Shown: positions 45,592 to 54,678, counted from the stretch's first letter. The stretch is DNA of 64,000 nt from an uncultured Eggerthellaceae bacterium (GCA_944320405.1 CALUHI010000001.1:1-64000), one strand, 5' to 3'. Numbers and translations: made by a program. The notes: a model not told the origin generated them from the sequence alone.

Positions 45592-47106
45592 CTATGAAAG
45601 CGAATTCCACAAACACAGATTGGCGTACGAGCGCCATGGCCGCCATCGCTCTGCCACCGCCAGACGCTCATCGGGCGTCAAATCGGGCAGCGCGTGTTTG
45701 ATCCCCGCATCTTTTTCGAGGAACGCATCGGTGTAACCGAGCGCACGCATGGCGATGTAGTTGGCAGACCACGGCCCTATGCCGCGCACCGCCAGCAATG
45801 TCTCCATCTGGCGCGCGACATCGGCGCCCGGCCCCAAGTCGAGTTCGCCCTCGACGACCAGGCGTGCCACCTCTCGGATGGTGCGCGATCGCGTTTTGAT
45901 CACGCCCAGCGCACCCAGCGCATCCTCAATGGGATCGAGAGCCAGAAAATCACGTGCGGTCGGAAAGAGAAAACGCAACCCCTCAACACCCATGCTGACC
46001 GGCGTCCCGTACGCCGCGGCGATGCGTGCCGCCAGCTTATTCGCCGCCCTCACCGAAATCTGCTGCCCCAGCACCGCGCGCACGGCGATCTCGAACGGAT
46101 CGAATGCCCCCGGCACGCGCGTCCCCATAACGGCGGCGCCGGGAATCAGCTCACCCAGCGAGCAGATTCCTTCATGCACGGCAGCGGGGTCGCAATCGGT
46201 GTCAAACTGCCGCCTCACACGCGCAGCAACCTGCGAAACAACGGGCAGAAGCGTCTCACTCATGCGAACCGAAAGCCTGCCCTTCGCCGGTTCGTCGGCC
46301 ACGCGAACCCAGCCGACGATATCGCCACCATCTGCTGCTGCATTCTCGAACCGCACTGCGCGCGTGTACGAATTGCCATCGACGACTTCCACCCCATCGA
46401 GCTGGCGTGCACGAAAAAACGCGAGCAGCTTGCCAAAGCCGTACGGCGGACGGTACGCCAGGTGCAACACGATGCCTCGACTGCTGCCTGCCGGTTTTTT
46501 CTTGCGCAACTGCGTAGGGGTGAGACGGTAACGTTCTTTGAACAAGTGATTGAACCGCCGCACACTGCCAAAGCCCGCCGCCATCGCCACATCCCCAATC
46601 GGAAGGCACGTGTCGGTGAGCAGCGATTTCGCCAGCAGCAACCGGCACGTTTGCAAATACTGCACGGGAGTCACGCCAAATTCGCCCTGGAACGCCCGCC
46701 GCAAATGGCGGTCGGTGTAGCCAAGCTTGCCAGCAAGCTGCTCGACAGACTCGCCGCCCGAGCACCGCTCTCGCAAAAGCTCCGCAGCACGGCGCGCCAG
46801 GCTCGCGCGCGCATCGACGCTCGACATGCCAGGCGCCAATTCAGGGCGGCACAACAAGCAAGGCCTGAATCCTGCCGCCTCCGCTTCGGCGGCCGAATGG
46901 TAGAACGTGCAGTTTTCGAACTTGGGCATGCGCGCGCGGCAGACGGGTCGACAGTACACGCCCGTAGAAGACACACCCACGAACACGCGCCCATCGAAGC
47001 GCGCATCGGATGCTTTGAACAGCGCATACACCGTGCGCCGATGCTCTTCGGAGTCGTTCAGGTCATCCGCGAGGACGCCCGCCGTCGATCCTCCATCCAT
47101 CACCAT
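45592..47106 (-). CDS. Ada-AlkA fusion: methyl-responsive regulator and 3-methyladenine glycosylase
   Basis: The N-terminal Ada domain has its zinc cysteines at C52, C56, C83 and C86, exactly the 4-27-3 spacing of E. coli Ada. An AraC-type helix-turn-helix follows (about 105-210), and then an AlkA N domain and HhH-GPD glycosylase (VLGQQISVRAANKLA, VRGIGPWSANYIAM, Asp in FLEKDAGIK). The protein thus senses methyl phosphotriesters, activates transcription and excises alkylated bases. At 504 aa all three parts are complete. GGGGAGG precedes the ATG at 47106. It leads an operon with two ogt genes, replacing the methyltransferase half of classical Ada. Confidence 0.92.
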   Translation of the reverse strand: MVMDGGSTAGVLADDLNDSEEHRRTVYALFKASDARFDGRVFVGVSSTGVYCRPVCRARMPKFENCTFYHSAAEAEAAGFRPCLLCRPELAPGMSSVDARASLARRAAELLRERCSGGESVEQLAGKLGYTDRHLRRAFQGEFGVTPVQYLQTCRLLLAKSLLTDTCLPIGDVAMAAGFGSVRRFNHLFKERYRLTPTQLRKKKPAGSSRGIVLHLAYRPPYGFGKLLAFFRARQLDGVEVVDGNSYTRAVRFENAAADGGDIVGWVRVADEPAKGRLSVRMSETLLPVVSQVAARVRRQFDTDCDPAAVHEGICSLGELIPGAAVMGTRVPGAFDPFEIAVRAVLGQQISVRAANKLAARIAAAYGTPVSMGVEGLRFLFPTARDFLALDPIEDALGALGVIKTRSRTIREVARLVVEGELDLGPGADVARQMETLLAVRGIGPWSANYIAMRALGYTDAFLEKDAGIKHALPDLTPDERLAVAERWRPWRSYANLCLWNSLS

Positions 47107-47232
47107 GAAAAAGACCTCCCCGCTAACTTGCATCCCAAGTCTAACAGGAAGGTTTTGAATAGCTAGCCGTTTTCGGACACGAAGACGGCCAAACGCCCTT
47201 CTTCCGAAGCAGCAAGCAACGCTGCTGCGCCA

Positions 47233-47712
47233 CTACTGCTGCTGGCGGAAGCCCTGATCGTAAATGCGGTTGCGCAGGTTGCGAACGTTGTTCGCCAGGA
47301 TTACGCAAATGAGCATCACGACAATCTGGGCAATGGAGGCGGAGAGCGCAGCAAAGTCCAGCTGCTGGCCAGAGAACAGGGTGATGGCCAAATTGATGGC
47401 GGCAAGGATGAGCCCGATGACGGCGATGGCGAAGAAGCCGCCAATTTTCTTGGGATCCTTCGCGCCACGCAAGCCCAGAATACCAACGATGAGGTCGATT
47501 ACGCCACTCACCAAGATGAACGTGCCAATCAGCAAAACGAAGGCTGTGCCGGCCGCGACCGTCAGCTGATCAGCGCCCTCAACGTTGGGGAAGCCAGCTT
47601 CCACATAGGCAAGATTGGGGATCAAAAGCAGCGCACCTGCGATGATGCAAAGCACTGCCAGAATGATAACGATGATAGAAATGACTTTAAGTGCTTTCTG
47701 AGAACCGGTCAT
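47233..47712 (-). CDS. Small four-helix membrane protein
   Basis: A 159-aa protein with four hydrophobic segments (about 10-32, 52-80, 88-112, 120-143) and the motif GILGLRGAKDPKKI after the second. A near-identical motif occurs in the N-terminal third of the protein at 30626-32212, so the two share a module. A helix-rich stress or housekeeping role is possible, but no function is known to me. It lies upstream of the Ada-AlkA gene with a 126-bp gap, so it is probably separate. Confidence 0.7.
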   Translation of the reverse strand: MTGSQKALKVISIIVIILAVLCIIAGALLLIPNLAYVEAGFPNVEGADQLTVAAGTAFVLLIGTFILVSGVIDLIVGILGLRGAKDPKKIGGFFAIAVIGLILAAINLAITLFSGQQLDFAALSASIAQIVVMLICVILANNVRNLRNRIYDQGFRQQQ

Positions 47713-47955
47713 TGTTTTCCTTTCAAACGAAAGCCGTCGCGCTTCTTTGTCGCCAAAGCCGAATAATTATATTCTGTAGCGCGGAAAGCATTCTCTCCGT
47801 CGTCGACGCTAAAGGAGAAGTTGAGCTTCACCTGATGGCGCGACCAGCCAACATCAACGAAAGCGAAACGGATTTTGCGGCAAAGGCCGTCTCCGGCATC
47901 GGTTTCGCAAAGAGGGGTATGCTTGTGGAAAGCACGCCAAGCAGGAGGGAAGCCC

Positions 47956-48378
47956 ATGAGCCTACGCAAGGACACCGCCACCCGCAAGTTCACCGACATG
48001 GATGCCGCCGCGCTGCGCGCTTCAATGGGGCGTTTCGAAGGCGTGTGCGTCGTGGCCACTGTCAACCCTGACGGCACGCCCGACGGGTCCATCTTCATGC
48101 CTTCGATGCCCGACGACGAGCACGTCATCTTGATGCTTGCCAACAACAACACCCGCGCGAACATCGAGCGGACCGGAGTTGCGCGCATGGTTTACGATGT
48201 GGCGAACCCCACCGCCGCGGACAAAGCGGCGCGCCACGCCGGCGCCAGGCTCGACCTTGCCCTGGTGCGGCCCGAAGGGGAAACGGCCGCGGAGCATCAG
48301 CGCGTGGCCGAAAGTCTTCCGCATATGAACCCTGCCGTCATGATCCTGCGCATCGAGCGCATCCTGCCGGTGGGCTAG
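47956..48378 (+). CDS. Pyridoxamine-phosphate-oxidase-like flavin-binding protein
   Basis: A 140-aa split-barrel protein: VCVVATVNPDGTPDGSIF and ARMVYDVANP follow the pattern of the PNPOx-like family that binds FMN, F420 or haem. It lacks the full PNPOx C-terminal part, so it is not PdxH. GGAGGG lies 6 bases before the ATG at 47956. It is a single gene converging on the DUF262 pair. Confidence 0.8.
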   Translation: MSLRKDTATRKFTDMDAAALRASMGRFEGVCVVATVNPDGTPDGSIFMPSMPDDEHVILMLANNNTRANIERTGVARMVYDVANPTAADKAARHAGARLDLALVRPEGETAAEHQRVAESLPHMNPAVMILRIERILPVG

Positions 48379-48386
48379 CGAACTGA

Positions 48387-48418
48387 GGGCGGGCGGCGGT
48401 CAACGCGCCAACCCGCCC
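48387..48418. terminator. GC-rich hairpin between converging genes
   Basis: GGGCGGG and CCCGCCC (48387-48393, 48412-48418) form a 7-bp stem with an 18-base loop between the PNPOx-like stop and the DUF262 stop. No T tract follows on either strand, so activity as a terminator is uncertain. Confidence 0.35.
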
Positions 48419-48435
48419 CACACACAGCGAAAACC

Positions 48436-49482
48436 CTAGCCGCCGAACCCTTCTGGCTTGCCCATGACCCACTCGATGTGCGTGGTCGCATAGGTGGAAT
48501 CGATCCGCCCCGCGAAGTCGAGGCAGGTGGTGCTGATGCTTTCGAGCGTCCGCTCCAGCGGCACGTCTTTGCTGGTCAGGTACTTCTTGAACGCGCCGTA
48601 CATGTCGGTGCGCGTGCGCATGTTCGCGCGCGGGATGTGGCGCGTCGCCCACGCATGGAGCGCAGCGTCGAACACCACGCCTTCCACCTTGGCGCGGCGG
48701 CGCTGCGGCGGAACGCCGATGGGCGTTTTGCGCTTCTCCATCACGCGCTCCTCCAGCTCGTCGAAGGCGTTCTCAAGCGGCTCCCAGTAAAGCTCGAACA
48801 GGCGCCGCTGCTCGTCTTTGCCCACGCGGGTCAGCAGCAGGTTGCGCACCAAGTCGGAAACACGCAGCGGGGAGCCCTTCGCGTTGAGGCTCTCATAGAC
48901 GAGCTGCGGCTTGTCCTCGCCCTCCAGCTGCGCCATGACGATCGTGAACAAGCTGAGCCCGCGCAGCACTTCCCGCGGCTCTGCTCCCCCGCGCTTCAGT
49001 TTGTTGATGTAGCGGTCGTACGTCTGATGGACAAGTGCAGAGGCACGATCGCCCTCAGGCTTCTGACCGCCAAGAACCACCGCGTCCATTGACGGCCGGT
49101 CGAAGCGAGACAGAACAATCTTAGGGGCCGATGCTCCTTCCCGTTCCACCGTGAGATAACGGGCGTTCAATTCGTCAGCGAGCGCGGGATCCTTTTCGCG
49201 CGCGAAATCCCTCATAGCCGCCAGAAGCAGCGTCGCTGTTGCCAGGCGCTGCTGGCCGTCGACAAGGATAAGATTGCGCCCCGCTCCGTCGCTTTTCCCC
49301 AGGCGGTACAGCGACACGCCGGTGTAATGGGGCCGGTCGTCGCGCGCCGTCTGGACCGCATCGTCCCAAAACGCATCGCACTGGCTTTCGGTCCAGGAGT
49401 ACGCCCTTTGATACACGGGAATGACGTATTGGACGTCCGAATCGCCCAGCATCTCGAGAAGCGTCGTCTTCGTGATCTTCAT
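48436..49482 (-). CDS. DUF262 (GmrS/ParB-like) protein, second of a pair
   Basis: The N-terminal half matches DUF262: IPVYQRAYSWTESQCDAFWDD, the signature VDGQQRLATATLL (near residue 77) and LVYESLNAKGSPLRVSDLVRNLLL. DUF262 is the ParB/Srx-like NTPase-type domain of GmrSD and other DNA-modification-dependent defence nucleases. The C-terminal DUF1524 HNH domain of those enzymes is not visible; the last 120 residues are helical and unassigned. It starts 6 bp after the stop of a paralogue, so both form one operon. A role in defence is plausible but unproven. Confidence 0.85.
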   Translation of the reverse strand: MKITKTTLLEMLGDSDVQYVIPVYQRAYSWTESQCDAFWDDAVQTARDDRPHYTGVSLYRLGKSDGAGRNLILVDGQQRLATATLLLAAMRDFAREKDPALADELNARYLTVEREGASAPKIVLSRFDRPSMDAVVLGGQKPEGDRASALVHQTYDRYINKLKRGGAEPREVLRGLSLFTIVMAQLEGEDKPQLVYESLNAKGSPLRVSDLVRNLLLTRVGKDEQRRLFELYWEPLENAFDELEERVMEKRKTPIGVPPQRRRAKVEGVVFDAALHAWATRHIPRANMRTRTDMYGAFKKYLTSKDVPLERTLESISTTCLDFAGRIDSTYATTHIEWVMGKPEGFGG

Positions 49483-49488
49483 CGCCGT

Positions 49489-50598
49489 CTACCACCTCTC
49501 GTCGACTTCCCGAACACCACGCTGGATGCGCGTCGCGTATTCCTCGTGGTTCGCCGCCTTGCGCACGTACGCACCGGTTCGGGTGTGCTGGCCGTCTTCG
49601 GCCCAGTTGCGGGCGTAGAACTTGTTGACTGCGTGATAGCGGTACTGCTCGCGCCACATGAAGCAGAACGAGCGCAGCTCTTTGAGAACGCTCTCACGCG
49701 TGCCTTTGAATTCGTCTTCCACATAGCGTTTGAACGAGTGGTACACCAGCTCAGGGCTTCCAATGCGCGCCTGGCGGAAGCGGATGCTCAGCCACGCCTT
49801 GATGGCGCTGTTCAGCTTGAGCGAGGCAGGGTCGGGGTAGAAAAGGCTTTCCGCTTCGAACCAGTATTCGCGGTAGAGGCGCTCCTGCTCTTCGAGGTCT
49901 TCTTCCAAAAGCAGGTAGTTGCGCACCATGTCGGCAAGCGATAGCGGCAGGCCCTTGGAGTTGACGCTTTCAAACACTTCCTGGGCGTCGAGCGCGCTGT
50001 CGGCATGCACGACCAGGACGAACAGCTTCTCAACCCCGCTCCAAAAGCTCGCGGCGTCAAAGGAAGAGTCGGCCATGCGCTCCTCGAAATACGACAGGTT
50101 GCCCATGACGCGTTGGGAGGGGTGCAGGGGCAGGTCGCTTCCGGACAGCTCAGCGCGCAGCGTGGCGTCATCCTCGCGCGAAAGCAACAGGCGCGGCTCG
50201 GGGCCGTCTGCACCAGGGACTAAAAGGAAGCGGTTCGCGAGGTCGTCGGGTTGTGGCAGGATGCCGGCGCCTTCGACGGAATCATGGAGCTGCGGCATTT
50301 GGTTCAGGTGCCGCGTGAACGCGATGAGAAGAAGCGTGAGCGTCGTCAGACGCTGCTGGCCGTCGATGACGTCGGTGCGGCCGACAGCTTCCCCATCGGG
50401 GCTGCCAGCGTCTTCGCCCTCGAACAGCATCACGCCCGTGAAATGCGGACGGCTGTCGCGGCCGGCGCGCAGCACATCAAGCCACAGCTCCTCGCACTGG
50501 CGCGTGGTCCATGAGTACACGCGTTGATACGAGGGGATGGAAAGCCCTTTTTCGGAATTGGAGAGCAGATCGAGAATCGTGGTCTGGGTGACTTCCAT
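49489..50598 (-). CDS. DUF262 (GmrS/ParB-like) protein, first of a pair
   Basis: A 369-aa paralogue of the next gene with the same order of motifs: IPSYQRVYSWTTRQCEELW, VIDGQQRLTTLTLLL (near residue 80) and VFESVNSKGLPLSLADMVRNYLLL. Again no HNH or DUF1524 motif is seen at the C-terminal end. The two proteins are clearly similar in the first 60 residues and diverge later, as expected for partners of a hetero-oligomer. The gene has no other neighbour in its operon; the aldo/keto reductase gene upstream is 162 bp away. Confidence 0.85.
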   Translation of the reverse strand: MEVTQTTILDLLSNSEKGLSIPSYQRVYSWTTRQCEELWLDVLRAGRDSRPHFTGVMLFEGEDAGSPDGEAVGRTDVIDGQQRLTTLTLLLIAFTRHLNQMPQLHDSVEGAGILPQPDDLANRFLLVPGADGPEPRLLLSREDDATLRAELSGSDLPLHPSQRVMGNLSYFEERMADSSFDAASFWSGVEKLFVLVVHADSALDAQEVFESVNSKGLPLSLADMVRNYLLLEEDLEEQERLYREYWFEAESLFYPDPASLKLNSAIKAWLSIRFRQARIGSPELVYHSFKRYVEDEFKGTRESVLKELRSFCFMWREQYRYHAVNKFYARNWAEDGQHTRTGAYVRKAANHEEYATRIQRGVREVDERW

Positions 50599-50760
50599 AG
50601 GTCGTCCCTTCTCGGCACGCTGTGCCTACAGGAGACCTCGCGGGGTCCCCCGCACGGCATGAGCGATATTGACGCATTGCGCCTTTTCACTTCTCTATTT
50701 TACTTCCAAACCATCCTTTTCCGCGAGCGGTCTTCCCATCCCGAAGGCAACCTGAATTGT

Positions 50761-51639
50761 CTAATAGAGCGCTGCTCCGCCAAGCTGTTGTTTCTTCACC
50801 AGATCGCCTAGCATCCACTTGATGGTAGGCAAGTCGTGATGATCGAAGATCCGCTTGAACGAGAGATCGTCCAACGCCCTGAACGCCGCCATGTCATCCG
50901 CATTGAGCGCGAAGTCGAACACGGCGAAGTTCTCCTCCATGCGCACGCGATGGACGGTCTTGGGGATGACGACGATGCCCTCCTGCAAAAGCGCACGCAG
51001 CGCCACCTGGCCGGCGGTCTTGCCGTGCTTGGCGCCGATTTCGGAAAGCACTGGATGCGCGAACAGATTGTTGCGCCCCTCGGCAAACGGCGCCCACGCC
51101 TCGTGGACCACGCCAAGTTCCTCCATGTTTGCGTGCGCGACATTTTCTTGCAGGAATGGATGCGTCTCAATCTGGTTGACTGCCGGCGGGATTTCCGCCA
51201 GCATGCACAGGTCCAGCAGGCGCTCGGGATAGCAGTTCGACACGCCGATCGCGCGAATCTTGCCCGCCTTGCACGCGTCCTCCATCGCACGATAGGCACC
51301 AGTGTAGTCACCCATCATCTGGTGAAGCAGCATAAGGTCGACATAATCGGTGCCCAGCTTGCGCAGCGTCTCGTCGATCGAAGCTGCGGCGCGCTCGTAA
51401 TTCATGTTCGACACCCAGATTTTGCTGGTGATGAACACCTCTTCGCGAGGTACGTCGCTCTTGCGCATGGCGGCCCCCACGCCCTCTTCGTTGTCATACG
51501 CCTGTGCGGTGTCGATGAGGCGATAGCCCACCTCCAGCGCTTGGGAGACGCAGCTTTCAGTCTCCTCGGGCGGCGTCTGGTACACGCCGTAGCCGAGCAT
51601 GGGCATCTTCACACCGTTGTTGAGTGTTTTGAACTCCAT
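50761..51639 (-). CDS. Aldo/keto reductase
   Basis: A 292-aa NADPH-dependent aldo/keto reductase. The catalytic tetrad is visible: Asp in LIDTAQAY, Tyr in the same motif, Lys in FITSKIW and His in LMLLHQ. VIPKTVHRVRMEEN forms part of the cofactor site. GAGGAGGAC precedes the ATG at 51639. It follows a paralogue by 22 bp and may be controlled by the divergent LysR regulator. The substrate is unknown. Confidence 0.9.
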   Translation of the reverse strand: MEFKTLNNGVKMPMLGYGVYQTPPEETESCVSQALEVGYRLIDTAQAYDNEEGVGAAMRKSDVPREEVFITSKIWVSNMNYERAAASIDETLRKLGTDYVDLMLLHQMMGDYTGAYRAMEDACKAGKIRAIGVSNCYPERLLDLCMLAEIPPAVNQIETHPFLQENVAHANMEELGVVHEAWAPFAEGRNNLFAHPVLSEIGAKHGKTAGQVALRALLQEGIVVIPKTVHRVRMEENFAVFDFALNADDMAAFRALDDLSFKRIFDHHDLPTIKWMLGDLVKKQQLGGAALY

Positions 51640-51661
51640 TTCGTCCTCCTCGCGATCCCCG

Positions 51662-52519
51662 TTACGCCTGCTTGCTGTAGTCGTTATGCGCAAGCACGAA
51701 AGCGGGAGGCTCCTCGGGCACGTCGTAGTAGGCCTTCTGCGGAAGCGCGTTGATCCGCGCCATCTCATCAGCAGACAGTTCGAAGTCGAACACATCGATG
51801 TTGTCGAGGATGTGCTGCGGATTGGTAGTCTTCGGGAATGTCACGACGCCCTCCTGCAGCATCCAGCGCAAGATGACCTGGGCGATCGTTTTGCCGTGCG
51901 CCGCGGCGATCTTTGCAAGCAAGGGCTCGGAGAGAAGCTTTGCATCGCCGTGACCGAACGGGTACCAACCCTCATAGACGATATCGCCTAGGCCGATTTT
52001 CGCAAGCTCATCTTTAAGCGCATGCTGATTCCAGTAAGGGTTGAGCTCCACCTGCAGCGCGGCGGGCTTGATCTGGGCGACTTCCATAATCTGCTTGATC
52101 TTGTGCACCGGGAAGTTCGACAGACCAATCGAGCGCACCTTGCCTTCGCGCACCGCTTCCTCCATGGCGCGCCAGCCGTCAACATAATCACCGTAGGGCT
52201 GGTGAAACAGCAGCAAGTCGACGTAGTCCGTGCCCAAACGCTTGAGCGTCGCGTCGATGTCTGCCTTGCACTGCTCGTAGGGATAACTTTGCGGAAACAG
52301 CTTAGTGGTGATGAAGAAGTCCTCGCGCGGGGTGCCGCTCTCGCGCACGACCTTGCCCACAGCACCCTCGTTGAAGTACGCGTTGGCGGTGTCGATGTGG
52401 CGATATCCCGCTTCGATGGCCTTCGGAAGGAACTCCTCCACTTCGGCAGAAGTCATCAGGTACACGCCGAAACCCAGAGCGGGGATTTCTTGCCCGTTGT
52501 TCATCTTGAAGTTGATCAT
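51662..52519 (-). CDS. Aldo/keto reductase
   Basis: A 285-aa paralogue of the downstream reductase with the tetrad Asp and Tyr in HIDTANAYFNE, Lys in FITTKLF and His in LLLFHQPYGD. FPKTTNPQHI takes the place of the cofactor motif. It is the first gene of a two-gene unit and divergent from a LysR regulator, the usual layout for regulator-controlled oxidoreductases. Confidence 0.9.
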   Translation of the reverse strand: MINFKMNNGQEIPALGFGVYLMTSAEVEEFLPKAIEAGYRHIDTANAYFNEGAVGKVVRESGTPREDFFITTKLFPQSYPYEQCKADIDATLKRLGTDYVDLLLFHQPYGDYVDGWRAMEEAVREGKVRSIGLSNFPVHKIKQIMEVAQIKPAALQVELNPYWNQHALKDELAKIGLGDIVYEGWYPFGHGDAKLLSEPLLAKIAAAHGKTIAQVILRWMLQEGVVTFPKTTNPQHILDNIDVFDFELSADEMARINALPQKAYYDVPEEPPAFVLAHNDYSKQA

Positions 52520-52539
52520 GGCAGCGTCCTTTCACTTCA

Positions 52540-52589
52540 GAATTAATCTTCTAATGCTATTTTGGCAAGTGCATTCTTTGAAGTACAAT
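52540..52589. promoter_or_regulatory. Overlapping divergent promoters of reductase operon and lysR
   Basis: On the plus strand TTGGCA (52562-52567) and TACAAT (52584-52589) are 16 bp apart and lead to the LysR gene. On the minus strand TTGCCA (52568-52563) and TAATTC (52545-52540) are 17 bp apart and lead to the reductases. The -35 boxes overlap, so a regulator bound here would affect both. Confidence 0.55.
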
Positions 52590-52634
52590 GCCATTCGAAG
52601 CGTTTTGTATGCATGCTGCGCATAAGGAGAAAGC

Positions 52635-53483
52635 ATGAACATCGACCAGCTAAGGCAATTAGACGCTGTGGCCGAGCTTGGCACCGTGAGCGCAGCAGCA
52701 GAGCGGCTGCGCATCTCTCAACCCGCGCTCAGCCGCTCGCTTGCACGTTTGGAATCGGAGCTTGGTTGCACATTGCTTGACCGCAACGGTCGGAACGTGG
52801 CGCTCAATCATGCGGGAAGAACGGCGCTAGAGTATGCACGTTCGATTCTTCACGAGGAGCGCCTCATGCGCATCGCGCTCGACGAGCTGGCCCATCGCGC
52901 CACGTCGCTTCTGGTGGGAACGGTTGCGCCAGCACCGCTTTGGCGCCTTACCGCGCTGTCGGTGGAGCGCTTTCCCGAACGCTTGCTGTCGTCGCGCACT
53001 ATGAAGCAGCAAGACGTGGAGCGCGGCATCCTCGACCGCGATCTCGATTTGGGCATTTCGCTCAAGCCGTTGCACTACCCCGCCGTTCGCTGCTGTCACC
53101 TGATGGACGAGGCGCTAGCAATCACAACCCCAAACGGCCACCCGCTATCACAACGAAGTTCGCTGACATTCGCGGATGTCGATGGAGAGGATTTCCTTCT
53201 TATGGGCGGCATCGGATTCTGGCGCGGACTGGTTGACGAGAAACTGCCGCATTCCACGTTTTTGGTCCAAGAGGATCGCGTCGTGTTCGAGAGCCTGTCC
53301 GCCACCTCGCCTTTGCTGGGATTCGTGACCGACGCCGCCTACCTCTCGGGCGAGATGCCCGGCAGAACCGTCGTGCCGCTCGACGAGCCCGAAGCGCATG
53401 CAAGCTTCTATCTGCTCGTCAACACCGACGGTCCCGAGCAAGCAAACGAATTGTTCGAATGGATTGCCGGCAAGGAGAAGTAG
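52635..53483 (+). CDS. LysR-family transcriptional regulator
   Basis: The N-terminal winged helix-turn-helix is typical: LRQLDAVAELGTVSAAAERLRISQPALSRSLARLE (given here in outline, residues 5-39). A periplasmic-binding-like effector domain fills the rest. The 282-aa length is slightly short. AAGGAGAAAGC precedes the ATG. It is divergent from two aldo/keto reductases, which it probably controls, and 2 bp upstream of the AlkD-like gene. Confidence 0.9.
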   Translation: MNIDQLRQLDAVAELGTVSAAAERLRISQPALSRSLARLESELGCTLLDRNGRNVALNHAGRTALEYARSILHEERLMRIALDELAHRATSLLVGTVAPAPLWRLTALSVERFPERLLSSRTMKQQDVERGILDRDLDLGISLKPLHYPAVRCCHLMDEALAITTPNGHPLSQRSSLTFADVDGEDFLLMGGIGFWRGLVDEKLPHSTFLVQEDRVVFESLSATSPLLGFVTDAAYLSGEMPGRTVVPLDEPEAHASFYLLVNTDGPEQANELFEWIAGKEK

Positions 53484-53485
53484 CC

Positions 53486-54187
53486 ATGTCCCACACACTC
53501 ATCGCCTGCGAGCTTGCCGAACTCGCCGACCCTGCGTATCAGAAGTTCCAGTCCAAGCTCATTCCCAACATCGACGCATCAACGGTGTTGGGCGTGCGCG
53601 CACCGGCGCTACGCCGTTTCGCGCGCGAGATGGCTCGCATGCGTGAAGACGAGGCGCGTGCGTTCATGTCGCAGCTTCCCCATGCACTCTATGAAGAGAA
53701 CAACCTCCATGGCGAGCTCATCGGGCTTTTGGCGAAAACGCCCGATGAAGCGTTTGAGATGCTAGATGCGTTCTTGCCGCATGTCGACAACTGGGCAACG
53801 TGCGATCTCATCCGCGTTCCGGCGTTCAAGAAGGACCTTCCAGCGGTACTGGAGCGCATCCGCGGGTGGATAGCTGCAGGGCCCGAGTACATGGTGCGCT
53901 TCGGTGTGGTGCAGCTGATGACGCTGTTTTTGGACGACGCGTTCGAGCCAGAGCATCTTCAACTGGTGGCACAGATCGAACGACCCGAGTACTACATCAA
54001 CATGGCCCGCGCCTGGTACTACTCGTTCGCGCTGATCAAGCAACCGGAGGCGACGCTTCCGCTGTTTGAGGCGCGCCCCATCATCCTGGATGCGTGGACC
54101 CACAACAAGTCGTTGCAGAAAGCCCGCGAGAGCCGTCGCATCGGTGCGAAGACGAAAGACTACCTGCAGTCGCTGAAAGTGAAGTAG
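53486..54187 (+). CDS. AlkD-like DNA alkylation repair protein
   Basis: A 233-aa helical HEAT-like-repeat protein of the AlkD/AlkC group that removes bulky or positively charged alkylated bases. Motifs are GVRAPALRRFAREM, DNWATCDLI (with the Trp-Asp region that matters in AlkD) and ARAWYYSFALIK. AAGGAG precedes the ATG at 53486, 2 bp after the lysR stop. It is the fourth alkylation-repair gene in the window, 6 kb from the Ada-AlkA operon. Confidence 0.85.
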   Translation: MSHTLIACELAELADPAYQKFQSKLIPNIDASTVLGVRAPALRRFAREMARMREDEARAFMSQLPHALYEENNLHGELIGLLAKTPDEAFEMLDAFLPHVDNWATCDLIRVPAFKKDLPAVLERIRGWIAAGPEYMVRFGVVQLMTLFLDDAFEPEHLQLVAQIERPEYYINMARAWYYSFALIKQPEATLPLFEARPIILDAWTHNKSLQKARESRRIGAKTKDYLQSLKVK

Positions 54188-54678
54188 GCGCTCGCATCGC
54201 CCGCCGCAGCGCGCTCGCGGTAGCGGCGAACGCGTTCCAGGCGCTCGACAGTCGAGGGCTGGATCGGCTCGGGCAAATCGTCAGGCGAAAACCACCCGAC
54301 TGCCAGGCTCTCGTCGTCGTTGACGCACGGCTCGGACGCACCGCCATCCGCAAGCCGACAGATGAACAGGACGTCCAGGTATTGCGTCTGATCGCCGTTG
54401 ACGTAGGTAACCATGCGATCGTCCGCCTTCACCGACACCAGCGTCGTCGGCACGACATCCACGCCCGCTTCCTCGCGCGCTTCGCGAATAACGGTGTCGG
54501 CGGGCTCCTCCCCCGGTTCGTTGATGCCTGATATCAGCGCCCAATTGCCGTTATCGGCACGACGCCCCAGCAAGATGCGCCCGTCGCCGTCCTCGATATA
54601 GGCGGTCACGCCCACCAGCCACAACGGGTCATGCCCGATCTTATCGCGCAGCTTCAAGATGAACTCAGGCGTCGGCAT
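54160..54678 (-). CDS. Nudix hydrolase
   Basis: A 172-aa protein with the Nudix box GINEPGEEPADTVIREAREE followed by AGV, matching GX5EX7REUXEEXGU. The first part (VGVTAYIEDGDGRILLGRRADNG) and NQ/Q-type end suggest a general NUDT-like or NADH-pyrophosphatase-related hydrolase; the substrate cannot be told. The end overlaps the end of the convergent AlkD gene by 28 bp. Confidence 0.9.
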   Translation of the reverse strand: MPTPEFILKLRDKIGHDPLWLVGVTAYIEDGDGRILLGRRADNGNWALISGINEPGEEPADTVIREAREEAGVDVVPTTLVSVKADDRMVTYVNGDQTQYLDVLFICRLADGGASEPCVNDDESLAVGWFSPDDLPEPIQPSTVERLERVRRYRERAAAGDASAYFTFSDCR

